Positions 41,436 through 50,835 of a stretch of 64,000 nt of DNA are shown here, piece after piece. Origin of the DNA: Falsiroseomonas sp050563535. Its GTDB lineage: Bacteria > Pseudomonadota > Alphaproteobacteria > Acetobacterales > Acetobacteraceae. The stretch covers positions 1 to 64,000 of the forward strand of contig NZ_JBNXUO010000007.1 in assembly GCF_050563535.1 (NCBI RefSeq), given 5' to 3'. The notes under the pieces were generated by a model. It was not told the DNA's origin and did no database searches. It saw nothing but the letters and a program-made list of their open reading frames with translations. The translations under genes were made by a program, and so were the position numbers. Numbering within the stretch: position 1 is the stretch's first letter; each line of letters opens with the position of its first letter.

Positions 41436-42836
41436 ATGGGTACGCGCGAAGGCGCCATCGGCCGGGCCCTGGGCTTCTTCGACGATGGCGGGTTCGAGGA
41501 TCTGCTCGGACGGCTCGTCGCCACGCCCTCCACCTCGCAGGAGGAAGCTGCCGCGCCGGCGCTCGCCCGCTATCTCGACGCCGAGATGCGCCCCTGGCTG
41601 GAGCGGCTGGGCTTCGAGGTGGCGATCCATCCGAACCCGCTGGCCGGCTTCGGCCCCATCCTGACCGGGATGCGCGTGGAGGACCCGGCGCGCCCGACGG
41701 TCCTGCTCTACGGCCACGGCGACACGGTGCGCGGCCTCGACGACCAGTGGCGCGCCGGCCTCGCGCCCTGGGCGGTGACGCGCGAGGGCGACCGCTGGTA
41801 CGGCCGCGGCACCGCCGACAACAAGGGTCAGCACGCCATCAACCTGGCGGCGCTGGAGGCGGTGATCGCGGAGCGCGGCGGCCGGCTCGGCTTCAACGTC
41901 AAGCTCGTGCTGGAGATGGCGGAGGAACGCGGCTCGCTCGGCCTGAAGGACTTCGTGGCGGCGCATGCCGCGGAACTGGCGGCGGATGCGCTGATCGCGT
42001 CCGACGGGCCGCGGGTGGAACCGGGGCTGCCCACCATCGCGACCGGCACGCGCGGCACCTTCCACTTCGACCTGGCGGTGCGCCTGCGCGAAGGCGGGGT
42101 GCATTCCGGCCACTGGGGCGGGCTGACGACGGACCCGGCGGTGCTGGTGGCGCATGCCATTTCCACCATCATGGACCGCGACGGCAAGATCCTGGTGCGG
42201 GACTGGCTGCCGCCCGGCGGCGTGCCCGAGGAGGTGCGCTCCGTGCTGGCCGGCTGCCCGGTCGGCGGCGGCGAAGGCGCGGCCACGATCGACGCGGCCT
42301 GGGGCGAGCCCGGCCTGACGGCGGCCGAGAAGATCTATGGCTGGTGCAGTTTCATCGTGCTGGCCATGGTGTCCGGCCGGCCGGAGAACCCGGTGAACGC
42401 GGTGGCGCCGGATGCGCGCGCGCATTGCCAGATCCGCTACACCGTCGATGCCGACGCGACGGGGTTCGAGGCCGCGCTGCGCGCCCATCTGGATCGCCAC
42501 GGGTTGCAGGCCGTCGCGATCGAGAATGCGCGCATCCGCATGCCGGCCAGCCGCACCGCGCCCGACCACCCCTGGGTGCGCTGGGCGCAGGCGTCGATGG
42601 AACGCAGCCTCGGCAAGCGGGTGCAGGTCATCCCGAACAGCTCGGGCGGCCTGCCGGGGGATGTCTTCGTGGACCATCTCGGCGTGCCGCTGGTCTGGGT
42701 GCCGCACAGCTACAACGGCTGCAAGCAGCACGGCCCGGACGAACACCTGCTGATCCCCGCGGCGCGGGAGGGCATCGCCGCCTTCGCCGGGATGTGGTGG
42801 GACCTGGGCGAGGGCGGGACGCCGCCGCGGGGCTGA
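41436..42836 (+). CDS. M20 family metallopeptidase
   Basis: A 466-residue di-zinc aminoacylase/carboxypeptidase-type hydrolase. The first metal histidine and aspartate are in LLYGHGDTV, the bridging aspartate in GRGTADNKGQHA, the catalytic Glu pair in LEMAEERGSLGL, and a later aspartate and histidine in ASDGPRVEP and HGPDEHLLIP. The dimerisation lid domain lies between (about 200-330). No signal peptide is visible. It lies 80 bp after the acyl-CoA dehydrogenase and may be expressed separately. The substrate is unknown; short peptides or N-acyl amino acids are usual for the family. Confidence 0.92.
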   Translation: MGTREGAIGRALGFFDDGGFEDLLGRLVATPSTSQEEAAAPALARYLDAEMRPWLERLGFEVAIHPNPLAGFGPILTGMRVEDPARPTVLLYGHGDTVRGLDDQWRAGLAPWAVTREGDRWYGRGTADNKGQHAINLAALEAVIAERGGRLGFNVKLVLEMAEERGSLGLKDFVAAHAAELAADALIASDGPRVEPGLPTIATGTRGTFHFDLAVRLREGGVHSGHWGGLTTDPAVLVAHAISTIMDRDGKILVRDWLPPGGVPEEVRSVLAGCPVGGGEGAATIDAAWGEPGLTAAEKIYGWCSFIVLAMVSGRPENPVNAVAPDARAHCQIRYTVDADATGFEAALRAHLDRHGLQAVAIENARIRMPASRTAPDHPWVRWAQASMERSLGKRVQVIPNSSGGLPGDVFVDHLGVPLVWVPHSYNGCKQHGPDEHLLIPAAREGIAAFAGMWWDLGEGGTPPRG

Positions 42837-42952
42837 GCAACGCGGCTGTTACCTTTCATCACCGCCCGACACCGCCTCCGAAACGCGCGCGTTGCATGCG
42901 CGCTTCATCTTCATCGTGTCGCCGGCCCCTGCCGGTGCAAGGAGACCAGACG

Positions 42953-43573
42953 ATGAAGACGACGAGGATCGCCCTGCTCGCAGGCGCCGCTGTCACCGCC
43001 GCGGCGCTCGCCATCGCTCCCGCCTTCGCCCAGCCGGGCCCCGGCGGCGGCCCGGGCGGCCCCGGTCGCGGCGCCCCCGGCTTCGCCATGGGCGAGGCCT
43101 TCGCCCGCGCCGATGCCAACAATGACGGCCGCGTGAGCCGCGACGAGGGCTGGGCCTGGCTGCAGGCGCGCTTCGCCGAGGTGGACGCGAACCGCGACGG
43201 CGGCGTGACGGTCGAGGAATTCCGCGCCCACGCGCAGTCCCGCATGGGCAACCGCCAGCCGCCGGCCGAGATGCGCGAACGCGCCGAGCAGCGCGGCCAG
43301 GGCATGTTCCGCGCGCTCGACGCCAACTCCGACGGGCGCGTCACGCTCGAGGAGATCCGCCCCTTCGCCGAGGCGATGTTCCGCGCGCGGGACACCAATG
43401 CCGACGGCGCCCTGTCGCGCGACGAGGTGGTGACGCGCCGCGGCGGCAGCCATCACGGCCGCCACCATGGCGGCCAGGGCTACGGTCCGGGGGGCTACGG
43501 CCAGGGCGGCGAGCGTCGCGGCCCGCCCCCGGCGCAGGCCCCGGCCCAGCCGCCGGCCACGCAGCAGAACTGA
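42953..43573 (+). CDS. Secreted EF-hand calcium-binding protein
   Basis: A 206-residue protein with a clear Sec signal peptide (MKTTRIALLAGAAV..., cleavage after AFA near residue 26). Four EF-hand loops follow: DANNDGRVSRDE, DANRDGGVTVEE, DANSDGRVTLEE and DTNADGALSRDE. The C-terminus is rich in His, Gly, Gln and Pro, including a HHGRHH stretch that could bind metal. AAGGAG lies 9 bases before the ATG. Location is probably periplasmic. Similar EF-hand proteins serve in calcium buffering or sensing; the partner is unknown. Confidence 0.9.
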   Translation: MKTTRIALLAGAAVTAAALAIAPAFAQPGPGGGPGGPGRGAPGFAMGEAFARADANNDGRVSRDEGWAWLQARFAEVDANRDGGVTVEEFRAHAQSRMGNRQPPAEMRERAEQRGQGMFRALDANSDGRVTLEEIRPFAEAMFRARDTNADGALSRDEVVTRRGGSHHGRHHGGQGYGPGGYGQGGERRGPPPAQAPAQPPATQQN

Positions 43574-43584
43574 GCGCGATGCAC

Positions 43585-43610
43585 GCCCCCGCGGCCCTGG
43601 CCGCGGGGGC
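43585..43610. terminator. Bidirectional hairpin between EF-hand and nitronate monooxygenase genes
   Basis: A perfect 12-bp stem (GCCCCCGCGGCC at 43585-43596 with 43599-43610) closes a 2-base spacer. It lies 11 bp after the EF-hand stop and 15 bp before the end of the convergent gene. Confidence 0.6.
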
Positions 43611-43625
43611 GGCTTGCGTACGCTC

Positions 43626-44678
43626 TCACGCCAGCAGCGCCTCCGCCTCGGTCCAGACGCGCCGCACCACCTCCGCCGCCGGCTCCGCCCGGGCGAGCGC
43701 CGCGCCCTGGCCGGCCCACATCTGCATGCGGCCGGCGTCGTTCGCCCTGGCGGCCGCTTCCCGCATCGGGCCGGTCGCGACGCGCTGCAACGGATAGGGC
43801 AGGGGGTCCGGCGCGGCGCGGAGATAGGCGTTGCGGATCGCGCGCCCCAGCCTGCCGCTGAAGGCACGCGTGGCGGTCGTGTCCTCCGGCGCCGCCGCGC
43901 CGATCGCATCCGCCCAGGCCGGCGGGATGCCGGCTTCCGGGCAGCGCAGGAAGGCGGTGCCCATCTGCACCGCGCTCGCGCCCAGCGCCAGCGCCGCCGC
44001 CACGCCGCGCCCGTCCATGATGCCTCCCGCCGCGATCACCGGCACCGCCACCGCATCGGCGATGCGCGGCAGCAGGGCCACCAGGCCGGTCGACTGCGCC
44101 TCGGCCAGCGCCGCGTCGAAGCTGCCGCGATGGCCTCCCGCCTCGGCGCCCTGCGCCACCACGGCATCGGCGCCCGCGGCTTCGGCCGCGCGGGCCTCCG
44201 CGACGCTGGTGACGGTCGCGAACCAAGCGATGCCGCGGGCCTTCAGGCGCGCGACGAAGCCCGGCGGATACAGCCCCATGATGGAGGAGACGACCGGCGG
44301 CGCCGCGGCCAGCACCGCCTCGCATTGCGTGTCGAAATCCTGCAGCCAGGGCCCGTCGCCGAGCGGCACCGGCGGCGGGCCGAACCGCGCCATCGCGGAC
44401 AGCACCGCGGCTTCGCGGGCGGCATCGCGCGGCGGCGGCGGATCCGGCACCCAGAGATTGACCTGCACCGCGCCGTTGGACGCGGCGCGGAAGGCCGCCG
44501 TCCAGGCGGCGATGCCGGCGGCGTCCTGGAGGAGCGCGCCGCTGGCGCCCATGCCCCCCGCATTGGCCACCGCGGCCGCCAGCGCCGGCGGGCAGGACCC
44601 GGCCATCGGCGCCAGCAGGACCGGCACGCGCAGCCCGTGGCGGGTGCAGAAGGCGGCGGCGCGGTCGCGGGGGGTCAT
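43626..44678 (-). CDS. Nitronate monooxygenase (2-nitropropane dioxygenase family)
   Basis: A 350-residue FMN-dependent TIM-barrel enzyme that oxidises alkyl nitronates. Family segments are VLLAPMAG at the N-terminus, GGMGASGAL, VNLWVP, the AQGAEAGGHRG motif with the catalytic-type histidine, PVIAAGGIMDGRGVAAALALGA and a phosphate-binding VQMGTAFL. AGGAAG lies about 7 bases before the ATG at 44678. It stands alone between convergent and same-strand neighbours with no pathway context. Some family members act on other substrates. Confidence 0.9.
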   Translation of the reverse strand: MTPRDRAAAFCTRHGLRVPVLLAPMAGSCPPALAAAVANAGGMGASGALLQDAAGIAAWTAAFRAASNGAVQVNLWVPDPPPPRDAAREAAVLSAMARFGPPPVPLGDGPWLQDFDTQCEAVLAAAPPVVSSIMGLYPPGFVARLKARGIAWFATVTSVAEARAAEAAGADAVVAQGAEAGGHRGSFDAALAEAQSTGLVALLPRIADAVAVPVIAAGGIMDGRGVAAALALGASAVQMGTAFLRCPEAGIPPAWADAIGAAAPEDTTATRAFSGRLGRAIRNAYLRAAPDPLPYPLQRVATGPMREAAARANDAGRMQMWAGQGAALARAEPAAEVVRRVWTEAEALLA

Positions 44679-44761
44679 GTGGGTCTTCCTTGTTGCCGTG
44701 TGCTGCCGGGGAAAGCCCCGCTTCGCCGCCCTGTCGCAGGCGGAAGGGGACGGTCGCAGGG

Positions 44762-46423
44762 TCAGCCGAGACGCGCGAATTCCGGCGCGCGTTCCAGCAT
44801 CGCCGCATCCAGCGCGGCGCGGCGCGCCCAGAGGTCGCGGTACCAGTCCAGCCGCCGCTGCACATGCCCCGCCAGCATCCGGTTGCCGCGCACCCAGCCG
44901 TGCGCCGCCTCGCCCAGCGCCATCGCCTCCTCCGGATGGGCCAGCAGGCGGCGCAGCGCCGCGTGCAGGTCGTCCGGGGTGCGGACCAGCAGCCCGGTCT
45001 TGCCGTGCCGCACGGTGGCGCCATAGACCACCGGGCTCGCCAGCACCGCCAGGCGGTGCGCGCCGGCCTCGACGAATTTCAGGTCGGACTTGTGGTTGTT
45101 GAAGGGCGTGTCGGCGAGCGGCATGAAGGCGATCTCGCAACTGCCCATCAGCGCGCGGTACGCGGCATATGGCAGGATGCCGTGGAAGCGCTTGTGCGGC
45201 GTCGCCAGCGCGTCGAAGGTCCCGCGGTCGAACAGCACCTCCACCGCCAGCCGCCCGCCGGCTTCGGCCAGGACCGCGTTGAGCGCGGGCAGGAAGGGGG
45301 CGATGTCGTCCTCGCGCCGCAGCGCGCCGAGGAACAGCGTCATCCGCCGCGGATCGGCGAAGTTGCGGCGCTCCGGCAGTTCCGCGACGGTGTTCGGGAA
45401 GACCGCGACCTCCCCGTTGTACTGGCGGAACAGCGTCTCCAGCCGGGGCGTGGTGGTCTGCACGGCATGGACGCCGCGGAAGGCGAAGTGGCCCGACTGC
45501 GCCACCACCGGCCAGTGTGCGGGGTCGTCATCGAATTCCTGCACCACCACCCAGCCGCGCCGACGGAACTGCTGCACATGGGCGGCCGCATCCGGGCCGT
45601 TCAGCAGGCGGCGGTGCAGCAGCATGATGCGCGGCGTCTCCGCCGCCAGGGCCGGCGTGTCCGGGTTCTGCGCGATGCGGATCCGCACGCCGGGCCGCGT
45701 CGCCATGGCGTTCAGCGGCAGGTCGATCCGCACGTCGTTGACGCCGCCGACCGGCTTCAGCACATGCGCCACCACCACCAGCGGCGTCGCGCGGCGCCGG
45801 GCGGCGCGCCAGATGTGCCGGCGCGGCGCGGCGCGGGCGGCGAGGGCCCCTGCCTCGACCCCTAGGGCGGGGAGGGAGGGGGCGATCCGCCGCGCGAAGG
45901 CCGCGGCTTCCTCCTCCTCCACGCCGTCGGGCAGCATGTCGAGCGGGACCAGGCCCGCGCCCTGCAGGGCGTCCCCCACCGCCTCCGGCGTGAACAGGCG
46001 CAGATGGCCGGGGCCGAGGGGGCCTTCCCCGCCCGGGTCCCAGCCGCCGCGCAGCAGCCGGTCGGCGAAGGTCCAGTGGAACGGGTTGGGCACGGCGGCG
46101 ACGAGCACGCCATCCGGAGCGAGCAGCGCGGCCGCCTGGGCCAGCGCGGCGGCGGGGTCGGCCAGCCGCGCCAGCACGTCGGGCCAGACCAGCGCATCGA
46201 CGCTGCCGCGCAGCAGCGGCGGGATGCCGGGCGGCAGGGCGCGCAACTCCACCACCTGCGCCGCCGGATCGCGCCTTCGGATCGCGGCCGCCAGGCCGGC
46301 CGTGCCGGTCCCGGCCAGCGCCACCAGGCGCACGCCCATCGGCACGCGGGAGAGGAGCGCGGCTTCCTCCACGGGGCCGGCGGGTCCAGGCGCGGCGGCG
46401 GGGATGGCGGGGGCGGTGCTCAT
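44762..46423 (-). CDS. Fusion of a methyltransferase-like domain and a glycosyltransferase
   Basis: A 553-residue protein. Residues about 25-180 look like a class I SAM methyltransferase of the loose Methyltransf_11/23 kind (VALAGTGTAGLAAAI, then LAPDGVLVAAVPN and GHLRLFTPEAVGDAL). Residues about 220-540 resemble a GT-B glycosyltransferase acceptor/donor region, with VVVVAHVLKPVGGVNDVRI, a late SPVVYGATVRHGKTGLLV segment and a terminal helix. The start at 46423 (GCATGAG context) has only a weak ribosome site; the frame continues upstream without convincing coding. It is divergent from the GT41/CDP-sugar operon, 193 bp away, and probably works in the same glycoconjugate system. Confidence 0.75.
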   Translation of the reverse strand: MSTAPAIPAAAPGPAGPVEEAALLSRVPMGVRLVALAGTGTAGLAAAIRRRDPAAQVVELRALPPGIPPLLRGSVDALVWPDVLARLADPAAALAQAAALLAPDGVLVAAVPNPFHWTFADRLLRGGWDPGGEGPLGPGHLRLFTPEAVGDALQGAGLVPLDMLPDGVEEEEAAAFARRIAPSLPALGVEAGALAARAAPRRHIWRAARRRATPLVVVAHVLKPVGGVNDVRIDLPLNAMATRPGVRIRIAQNPDTPALAAETPRIMLLHRRLLNGPDAAAHVQQFRRRGWVVVQEFDDDPAHWPVVAQSGHFAFRGVHAVQTTTPRLETLFRQYNGEVAVFPNTVAELPERRNFADPRRMTLFLGALRREDDIAPFLPALNAVLAEAGGRLAVEVLFDRGTFDALATPHKRFHGILPYAAYRALMGSCEIAFMPLADTPFNNHKSDLKFVEAGAHRLAVLASPVVYGATVRHGKTGLLVRTPDDLHAALRRLLAHPEEAMALGEAAHGWVRGNRMLAGHVQRRLDWYRDLWARRAALDAAMLERAPEFARLG

Positions 46424-46616
46424 GCCGGGCGCAATCTGTCCCGGCGGCGGCGGCGCATCAACCCGTCTCAACCATCGCGTGCGGAACGCCCGGTCACGCC
46501 GCTTGTCCGGGAACACGAAGGCGTGATACCGCTTCGGCAACACCTCAACATCCTGGCGCCGACCGGCCGCCCCCAGCGCCCTTCGGTGCAGCCGCCCGCC
46601 GGGCGGGCCGGAGCCC

Positions 46617-48995
46617 ATGCCGCCGCCACCTGCCGCCCGCACCCTCCGCGCTGCACCGCCCGACCTCGCCCGGCAGGAAGCCGCCCTGCGCGCGCGCCTG
46701 GCCGAACAGCCGGCCAGCGGGCAGCACTGGCAGCAGCTGGCCGGCGTGCTGGCCCAGGCGCAGCGCCAGGCGGAAGCTGCGGACGCCTTCGCCCGGGCCG
46801 CGGCGAACGGCATCGCGCCCCAGTCCATCGCGCTGCCCTGGGCGCTGGCGTTGAGCGGGGCGGGCCGCCATGCCGATGCGGTGGAGGTGCTGCGCCCCGC
46901 GCAGGCGCGCAAGCCCAAGGACTTCGTGCTGGCCAACACGCTCGGCGTGATGCTGAAGCGCGCGGGAAGGCTGGAGGAGGCCGTGGCCGCGCTGGAAGCC
47001 GCCCGCCGGCTGGAGCCGCGCAACGTCTCGCCCTGCCAGAACCTCGGCAACGTGCAGGAGCTGCGCGGGGACTTCGCCGCCGCCGCCGCCGCCTTCGCCG
47101 CCGGGCTGCGGATCGACCCCCGCAACATCGAGCTGTGGCGCCTGCATGGCCGCGTGCTGCGCGCGCTCGGCGACCAGGACGGCGCGCTGGCGAGCCTGGA
47201 GAAGGCTTTCGCGCTGGACCCGCGCGACCGCGACGCGGCGGCGGTGCTGGCGGGGCTGCACATGGACCGGCGCGACTGGGCGGCGGCGGAACGGGTGTGC
47301 GTGCGGCTGCGCGCGGCGCGGCCGGGTGATTCCGCGGCCGACGTGATGGCCGCCCGCCTGCTGCTGCGCCAGGGCCGCATCGCCGAGGCGCAGGCCCTGC
47401 TGGATGGCGTGATCGCGCGCGAGCCGGGGGAGCGCAACGCGAACCTCCTGCTGGCCCGCCTGCATGGCGACGGCGACCGGCAGGCCGCGAACGAGGCGCT
47501 GCGCCGCGCGCTGGCCGCCAACCCCGACAACCCCGAGCTGATGGACGCGCTGATCGAGAGCCTGTCGCGCAGCCGCTACGGCGACGAGACGCAGCACATC
47601 GAGGAAGCCTACGCCGTCGCCTGCCGACTGATGGAGCGACATCCGGACCGCGTCACGCGCTCCGCGCGGTCGCTGCGGACCATCTTCCAGCGGACGATGG
47701 ACGTGGACCGCACGCGGCGCACCGGCACGCTGGCGCAGCTCGCGCCGCACTGGCTGGCGGAAGGGCGCCTCGCCGCGCTGCACTACGAGCTGGGCCAGGT
47801 GGAGACGCTGGAGGACCGGATCCGCATCGTCGAGTGGCACCGCGAATGGGGCCGGCGCGAAAGCGCGTCCCGTCCGCCGGTGGAGCGGCCGGCGATGCCG
47901 GCGATCGACACGGGTCGCAAGATCCGCGTCGGCTTCATGTCGTCGGACCTGCGGAACCACCCGGTCACCTATTTCGCGTTGCAGCTGCTGGAGCTGTACG
48001 ACCGCGACCGCTTCCAGGTCTTCTGCTACTCCTTCTACGAAGGCCAGAAGGACCAGGTGCAGCAGCACATCGAGGGGAAGGTGGACGCCTTCCGCTGGTG
48101 GCCGCGGCGCCCGGATGCCGAGGTCGCGGCCGGCATCGCGGCGGACGGGCTCGACATGCTGTTCGAACTCGGCGGCAGCACCGCGATGAACAAGCTCGAG
48201 GTCATGGCGTACCGGCCCGCGCGCATCGGCGCGTCCTGGCTGGGCTATCCCCATTCGGCGGGTATCGAGGCGATCGACTACATCCTGACCGATCCCTACA
48301 TCCGCCCCGCCGATCCGCGGCTGCTGATCGAGAAGGGGTTCGAACTGCCCGATACCTGGGTCAGCCTCGGGCGGCTCGGCTTCTCCGACCGGCAGGAGAT
48401 ACAGGACGGCCTGCCGGAGGAGCGGTTCGGCCGGCTGACCTTCGGCACCATGAACAACCCCTACAAGTACACGCTTCCCTGCCTTGACGCCTGGGCGACG
48501 GTGCTGCACGCGGTGCCGGACAGCCGCTTCCTGTTCGTGCGGCCGGAAGGCGCCTCGGCCGCCTTCGTCGCCAATGCCCGCGCGGTCTTCGCGGCGCGCG
48601 ACGTGGACCCGCGGCGGATCGACTTCGTCGGCGTCCGCGGCAAGCACATGCCGCACTACAACAGCATCGACATCGCGCTCGACAGCTTCCCCCATGTCGG
48701 CGGCACCACCACCTGCGAGACGCTGTGGATGGGGGTGCCGACCGTCTCGCTCGCCGGGCCGGGCTTTCCGGAGCGGCTGTCATATTCGAACCTGTCGAAT
48801 GCCGGCGTCGGCGACCTCTGCGCCTTCACGGCGGAGGACTACGTGGCGAAGGCGACGGCGCTGGCGGAGGACCGCGCGCGGCGGCGCGACCTGCGGAAGA
48901 ACCTGCGCGCCATGATCCGCGCGCGGCCGCTCGGCGATGTCGACCGCTTCGTGAAGGCCTTCTACGGCAAGGTGGCGGAGGTCGCGGAGCGATGA
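46617..48995 (+). CDS. TPR-containing GT41 (O-GlcNAc transferase-like) glycosyltransferase
   Basis: A 792-residue protein. The first roughly 330 residues are helical TPR repeats (for example LANTLGVMLKRAGRLEEAV and LGNVQELRGDFAAAAAAFA). From about 440 a GT41 domain follows, with IRVGFMSSDLRNHPVTYFAL (putative catalytic His in RNHPV), SWLGYPHSAGIEAIDYILTD, and FPHVGGTTTCETLWMGVPTV for donor binding. In eukaryotes this family adds GlcNAc to Ser/Thr; bacterial homologues modify proteins such as flagellin or adhesins. It is first in an operon whose other genes make a CDP-deoxysugar, so its donor may be that sugar. The start has GGAG close upstream. The ATG of rfbF overlaps its stop. Confidence 0.9.
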   Translation: MPPPPAARTLRAAPPDLARQEAALRARLAEQPASGQHWQQLAGVLAQAQRQAEAADAFARAAANGIAPQSIALPWALALSGAGRHADAVEVLRPAQARKPKDFVLANTLGVMLKRAGRLEEAVAALEAARRLEPRNVSPCQNLGNVQELRGDFAAAAAAFAAGLRIDPRNIELWRLHGRVLRALGDQDGALASLEKAFALDPRDRDAAAVLAGLHMDRRDWAAAERVCVRLRAARPGDSAADVMAARLLLRQGRIAEAQALLDGVIAREPGERNANLLLARLHGDGDRQAANEALRRALAANPDNPELMDALIESLSRSRYGDETQHIEEAYAVACRLMERHPDRVTRSARSLRTIFQRTMDVDRTRRTGTLAQLAPHWLAEGRLAALHYELGQVETLEDRIRIVEWHREWGRRESASRPPVERPAMPAIDTGRKIRVGFMSSDLRNHPVTYFALQLLELYDRDRFQVFCYSFYEGQKDQVQQHIEGKVDAFRWWPRRPDAEVAAGIAADGLDMLFELGGSTAMNKLEVMAYRPARIGASWLGYPHSAGIEAIDYILTDPYIRPADPRLLIEKGFELPDTWVSLGRLGFSDRQEIQDGLPEERFGRLTFGTMNNPYKYTLPCLDAWATVLHAVPDSRFLFVRPEGASAAFVANARAVFAARDVDPRRIDFVGVRGKHMPHYNSIDIALDSFPHVGGTTTCETLWMGVPTVSLAGPGFPERLSYSNLSNAGVGDLCAFTAEDYVAKATALAEDRARRRDLRKNLRAMIRARPLGDVDRFVKAFYGKVAEVAER

Positions 48996-49762
48996 AGGCG
49001 GTGATCCTGGCCGGCGGCCGCGGCACGCGGCTGGCCGAGGAGACGGCGCTGCGCCCGAAGCCGATGGTGGAGATCGGCGGCTGGCCGATCCTCTGGCACA
49101 TCATGAAGATCTACGAGGCGCACGGCATCAACGAGTTCGTCGTCTGCCTCGGCTACAAGGGGTGGATGATCAAGGAGTTCTTCCTGAACTACCGCAGGCA
49201 CTCCTCCGACATCTCCGTCGATCTCGGCACCGGCCGGGTCGAGGTGCTGCGGCCGGCGGCGGAACCCTGGCGCGTCACGCTGGTGGACACGGGCGAGGAC
49301 ACGATGACCGGCGGGCGCCTGAAGCGCGTGGCGCCGCACCTGGCCGGCGAGGACGCCTTCTGCATGACCTATGGCGACGGCGTGGCGGATGTGGATGTCC
49401 GCGCGCTGGTCGCCTTCCACCGCGCGCATGGCAGGCTCGCGACCGTGACGGCGGTGGCGCCGCCCGGGCGGTTCGGCGCGCTCGACCGGCGCGGCGACGC
49501 GGTGGACGCCTTCACCGAGAAGCCGCCCGGCGATGGCGGGACCATCAATGGCGGCTTCTTCGTGCTCTCGCCGCGCGTGATCGACCGTGTCGGCGGCGAT
49601 TCAACGGTTTGGGAGGAGGAACCGTTACGGGGACTCGCGCGCGAAGGTGAATTGCGCGCCTTCGACCATCGCGGTTTCTGGCAGCCCATGGATACGTTGC
49701 GCGACCGCGACCAGCTGGAACGGCTCTGGGCCGGCGGGGCCGCGCCGTGGAAGGTGTGGTGA
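48992..49762 (+). CDS. rfbF: Glucose-1-phosphate cytidylyltransferase
   Basis: A 256-residue nucleotidyltransferase forming CDP-glucose from CTP and glucose 1-phosphate, the entry step for CDP-deoxysugars. The N-terminal motif AGGRGTRLAEETALRPKPMV is the classical sugar-nucleotide signature, here of the RfbF type (LRPKPMVEIGGWPILWHIMK). Also readable are TYGDGVADVD, with a metal-binding aspartate, and a late FWQPMDTLRD segment typical of RfbF. The start overlaps the GT41 stop (ATGA) and the stop overlaps the rfbG start (TGATG). Confidence 0.95.
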   Translation: MKAVILAGGRGTRLAEETALRPKPMVEIGGWPILWHIMKIYEAHGINEFVVCLGYKGWMIKEFFLNYRRHSSDISVDLGTGRVEVLRPAAEPWRVTLVDTGEDTMTGGRLKRVAPHLAGEDAFCMTYGDGVADVDVRALVAFHRAHGRLATVTAVAPPGRFGALDRRGDAVDAFTEKPPGDGGTINGGFFVLSPRVIDRVGGDSTVWEEEPLRGLAREGELRAFDHRGFWQPMDTLRDRDQLERLWAGGAAPWKVW

Positions 49763-50835
49763 TGGCCAATCCGGATCCCGCCTTCTGGCGCGGTCGCCGC
49801 GTGCTCGTCACGGGGCATACCGGCTTCAAGGGCAGCTGGCTCTGCCGCGCGCTCGCGGTGCTTGGCGCGGAGGTCACGGGGCTGGCGCTCGACCCGCCGC
49901 CCGGCCCCTCCGCCTTCGCCGCGATCCGCGCGGGCGAGGTGCTGGCCGGTGACCTGCGGGTCGACATCCGCGATGCGGCGGCGCTGGCCGCGGCGCTGCG
50001 CCGCGCCCGGCCGGAGGTGGTGCTGCACCTCGCCGCGCAGGCCTTCGTCGGCCGCGGCTACCGCGAGCCGGCGGCGACCTTCGCGGTCAATCTCGGCGGC
50101 ACCGTGAACCTGCTGGAGGCGATGCGCGGCCTGCCCGGCCTGCGCGCCGCGCTGGTCGTGACCTCGGACAAGGTCTACCGGAACGACGGCGCCGGCCGCC
50201 CCTTCACGGAGGCGGATGCGCTGGGCGGCCACGATCCCTACAGCGCGTCGAAGGCGGCAGCGGAGATCGCGGCCGCGTCTTACCGCGCGTCCTTCCCCGC
50301 GGAACTGCCGCCCATCGCCAACGCGCGGGCCGGCAACGTCATCGGCGGCGGCGACTTCGGCGAGCAGCGGCTGATCCCCGACCTGGTGCGCGCGCAGATG
50401 GCGGGGGAGGTGCTGGTGCTGCGCCGGCCCGATGCGACGCGGCCCTTCCAGCATGTGGTGGACGTGCTGCGCGGCTACCTCATGCTGTCCGAGCGGCTGG
50501 CAACGGCGCCGGCGGAAGCACCAGCTGCGCTGAATTTCGGCCCGCGCGACGGCGAGATCCGCGTGCGCGACCTGCTCGCCCAATGGGCCGCCGCGACCGG
50601 CGAGGCCGCGTCCTGGCGGCTGGAAGCCGGCCCGGTGATGGACGAGGCGCGCCGCCTGGCGCTGGATTCCACCCTGGCCGGCGGGGCGCTGGGCTGGCAC
50701 CCCGTGCTCGACACGCCGCGCGCCATCGCCGCCACCGCCGCCTGGTACGCCGCCTGGCGCCGGGGGGAGGACATGGCCCGCGCCACCGACGCCGCGCTGG
50801 CCGAGGCGCTGGGCCCGCGGGCGATGGCGGCATGA
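49762..50835 (+). CDS. rfbG: CDP-glucose 4,6-dehydratase
   Basis: A 357-residue extended SDR converting CDP-glucose to CDP-4-dehydro-6-deoxyglucose. The NAD motif is GHTGFKGSWLC, the RfbG variant of the glycine-rich turn. LHLAAQAFVGRGYREP, TSDKVYRN and the catalytic DPYSASKAAAE segment also match, as does GNVIGGGDFGEQRLIPD. ATG at 49762 is favoured over an in-frame GTG at 49747 because it overlaps the rfbF stop directly. The stop overlaps the C-methyltransferase ATG. Confidence 0.95.
   Translation: MANPDPAFWRGRRVLVTGHTGFKGSWLCRALAVLGAEVTGLALDPPPGPSAFAAIRAGEVLAGDLRVDIRDAAALAAALRRARPEVVLHLAAQAFVGRGYREPAATFAVNLGGTVNLLEAMRGLPGLRAALVVTSDKVYRNDGAGRPFTEADALGGHDPYSASKAAAEIAAASYRASFPAELPPIANARAGNVIGGGDFGEQRLIPDLVRAQMAGEVLVLRRPDATRPFQHVVDVLRGYLMLSERLATAPAEAPAALNFGPRDGEIRVRDLLAQWAAATGEAASWRLEAGPVMDEARRLALDSTLAGGALGWHPVLDTPRAIAATAAWYAAWRRGEDMARATDAALAEALGPRAMAA

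Noticed and set aside
46424..47530. N-terminal extension of the methyltransferase/glycosyltransferase fusion gene
   Set aside because: The extension is Ser/Ala/Arg-rich antisense of the TPR region of the GT41 gene; the real domain starts near 46423.
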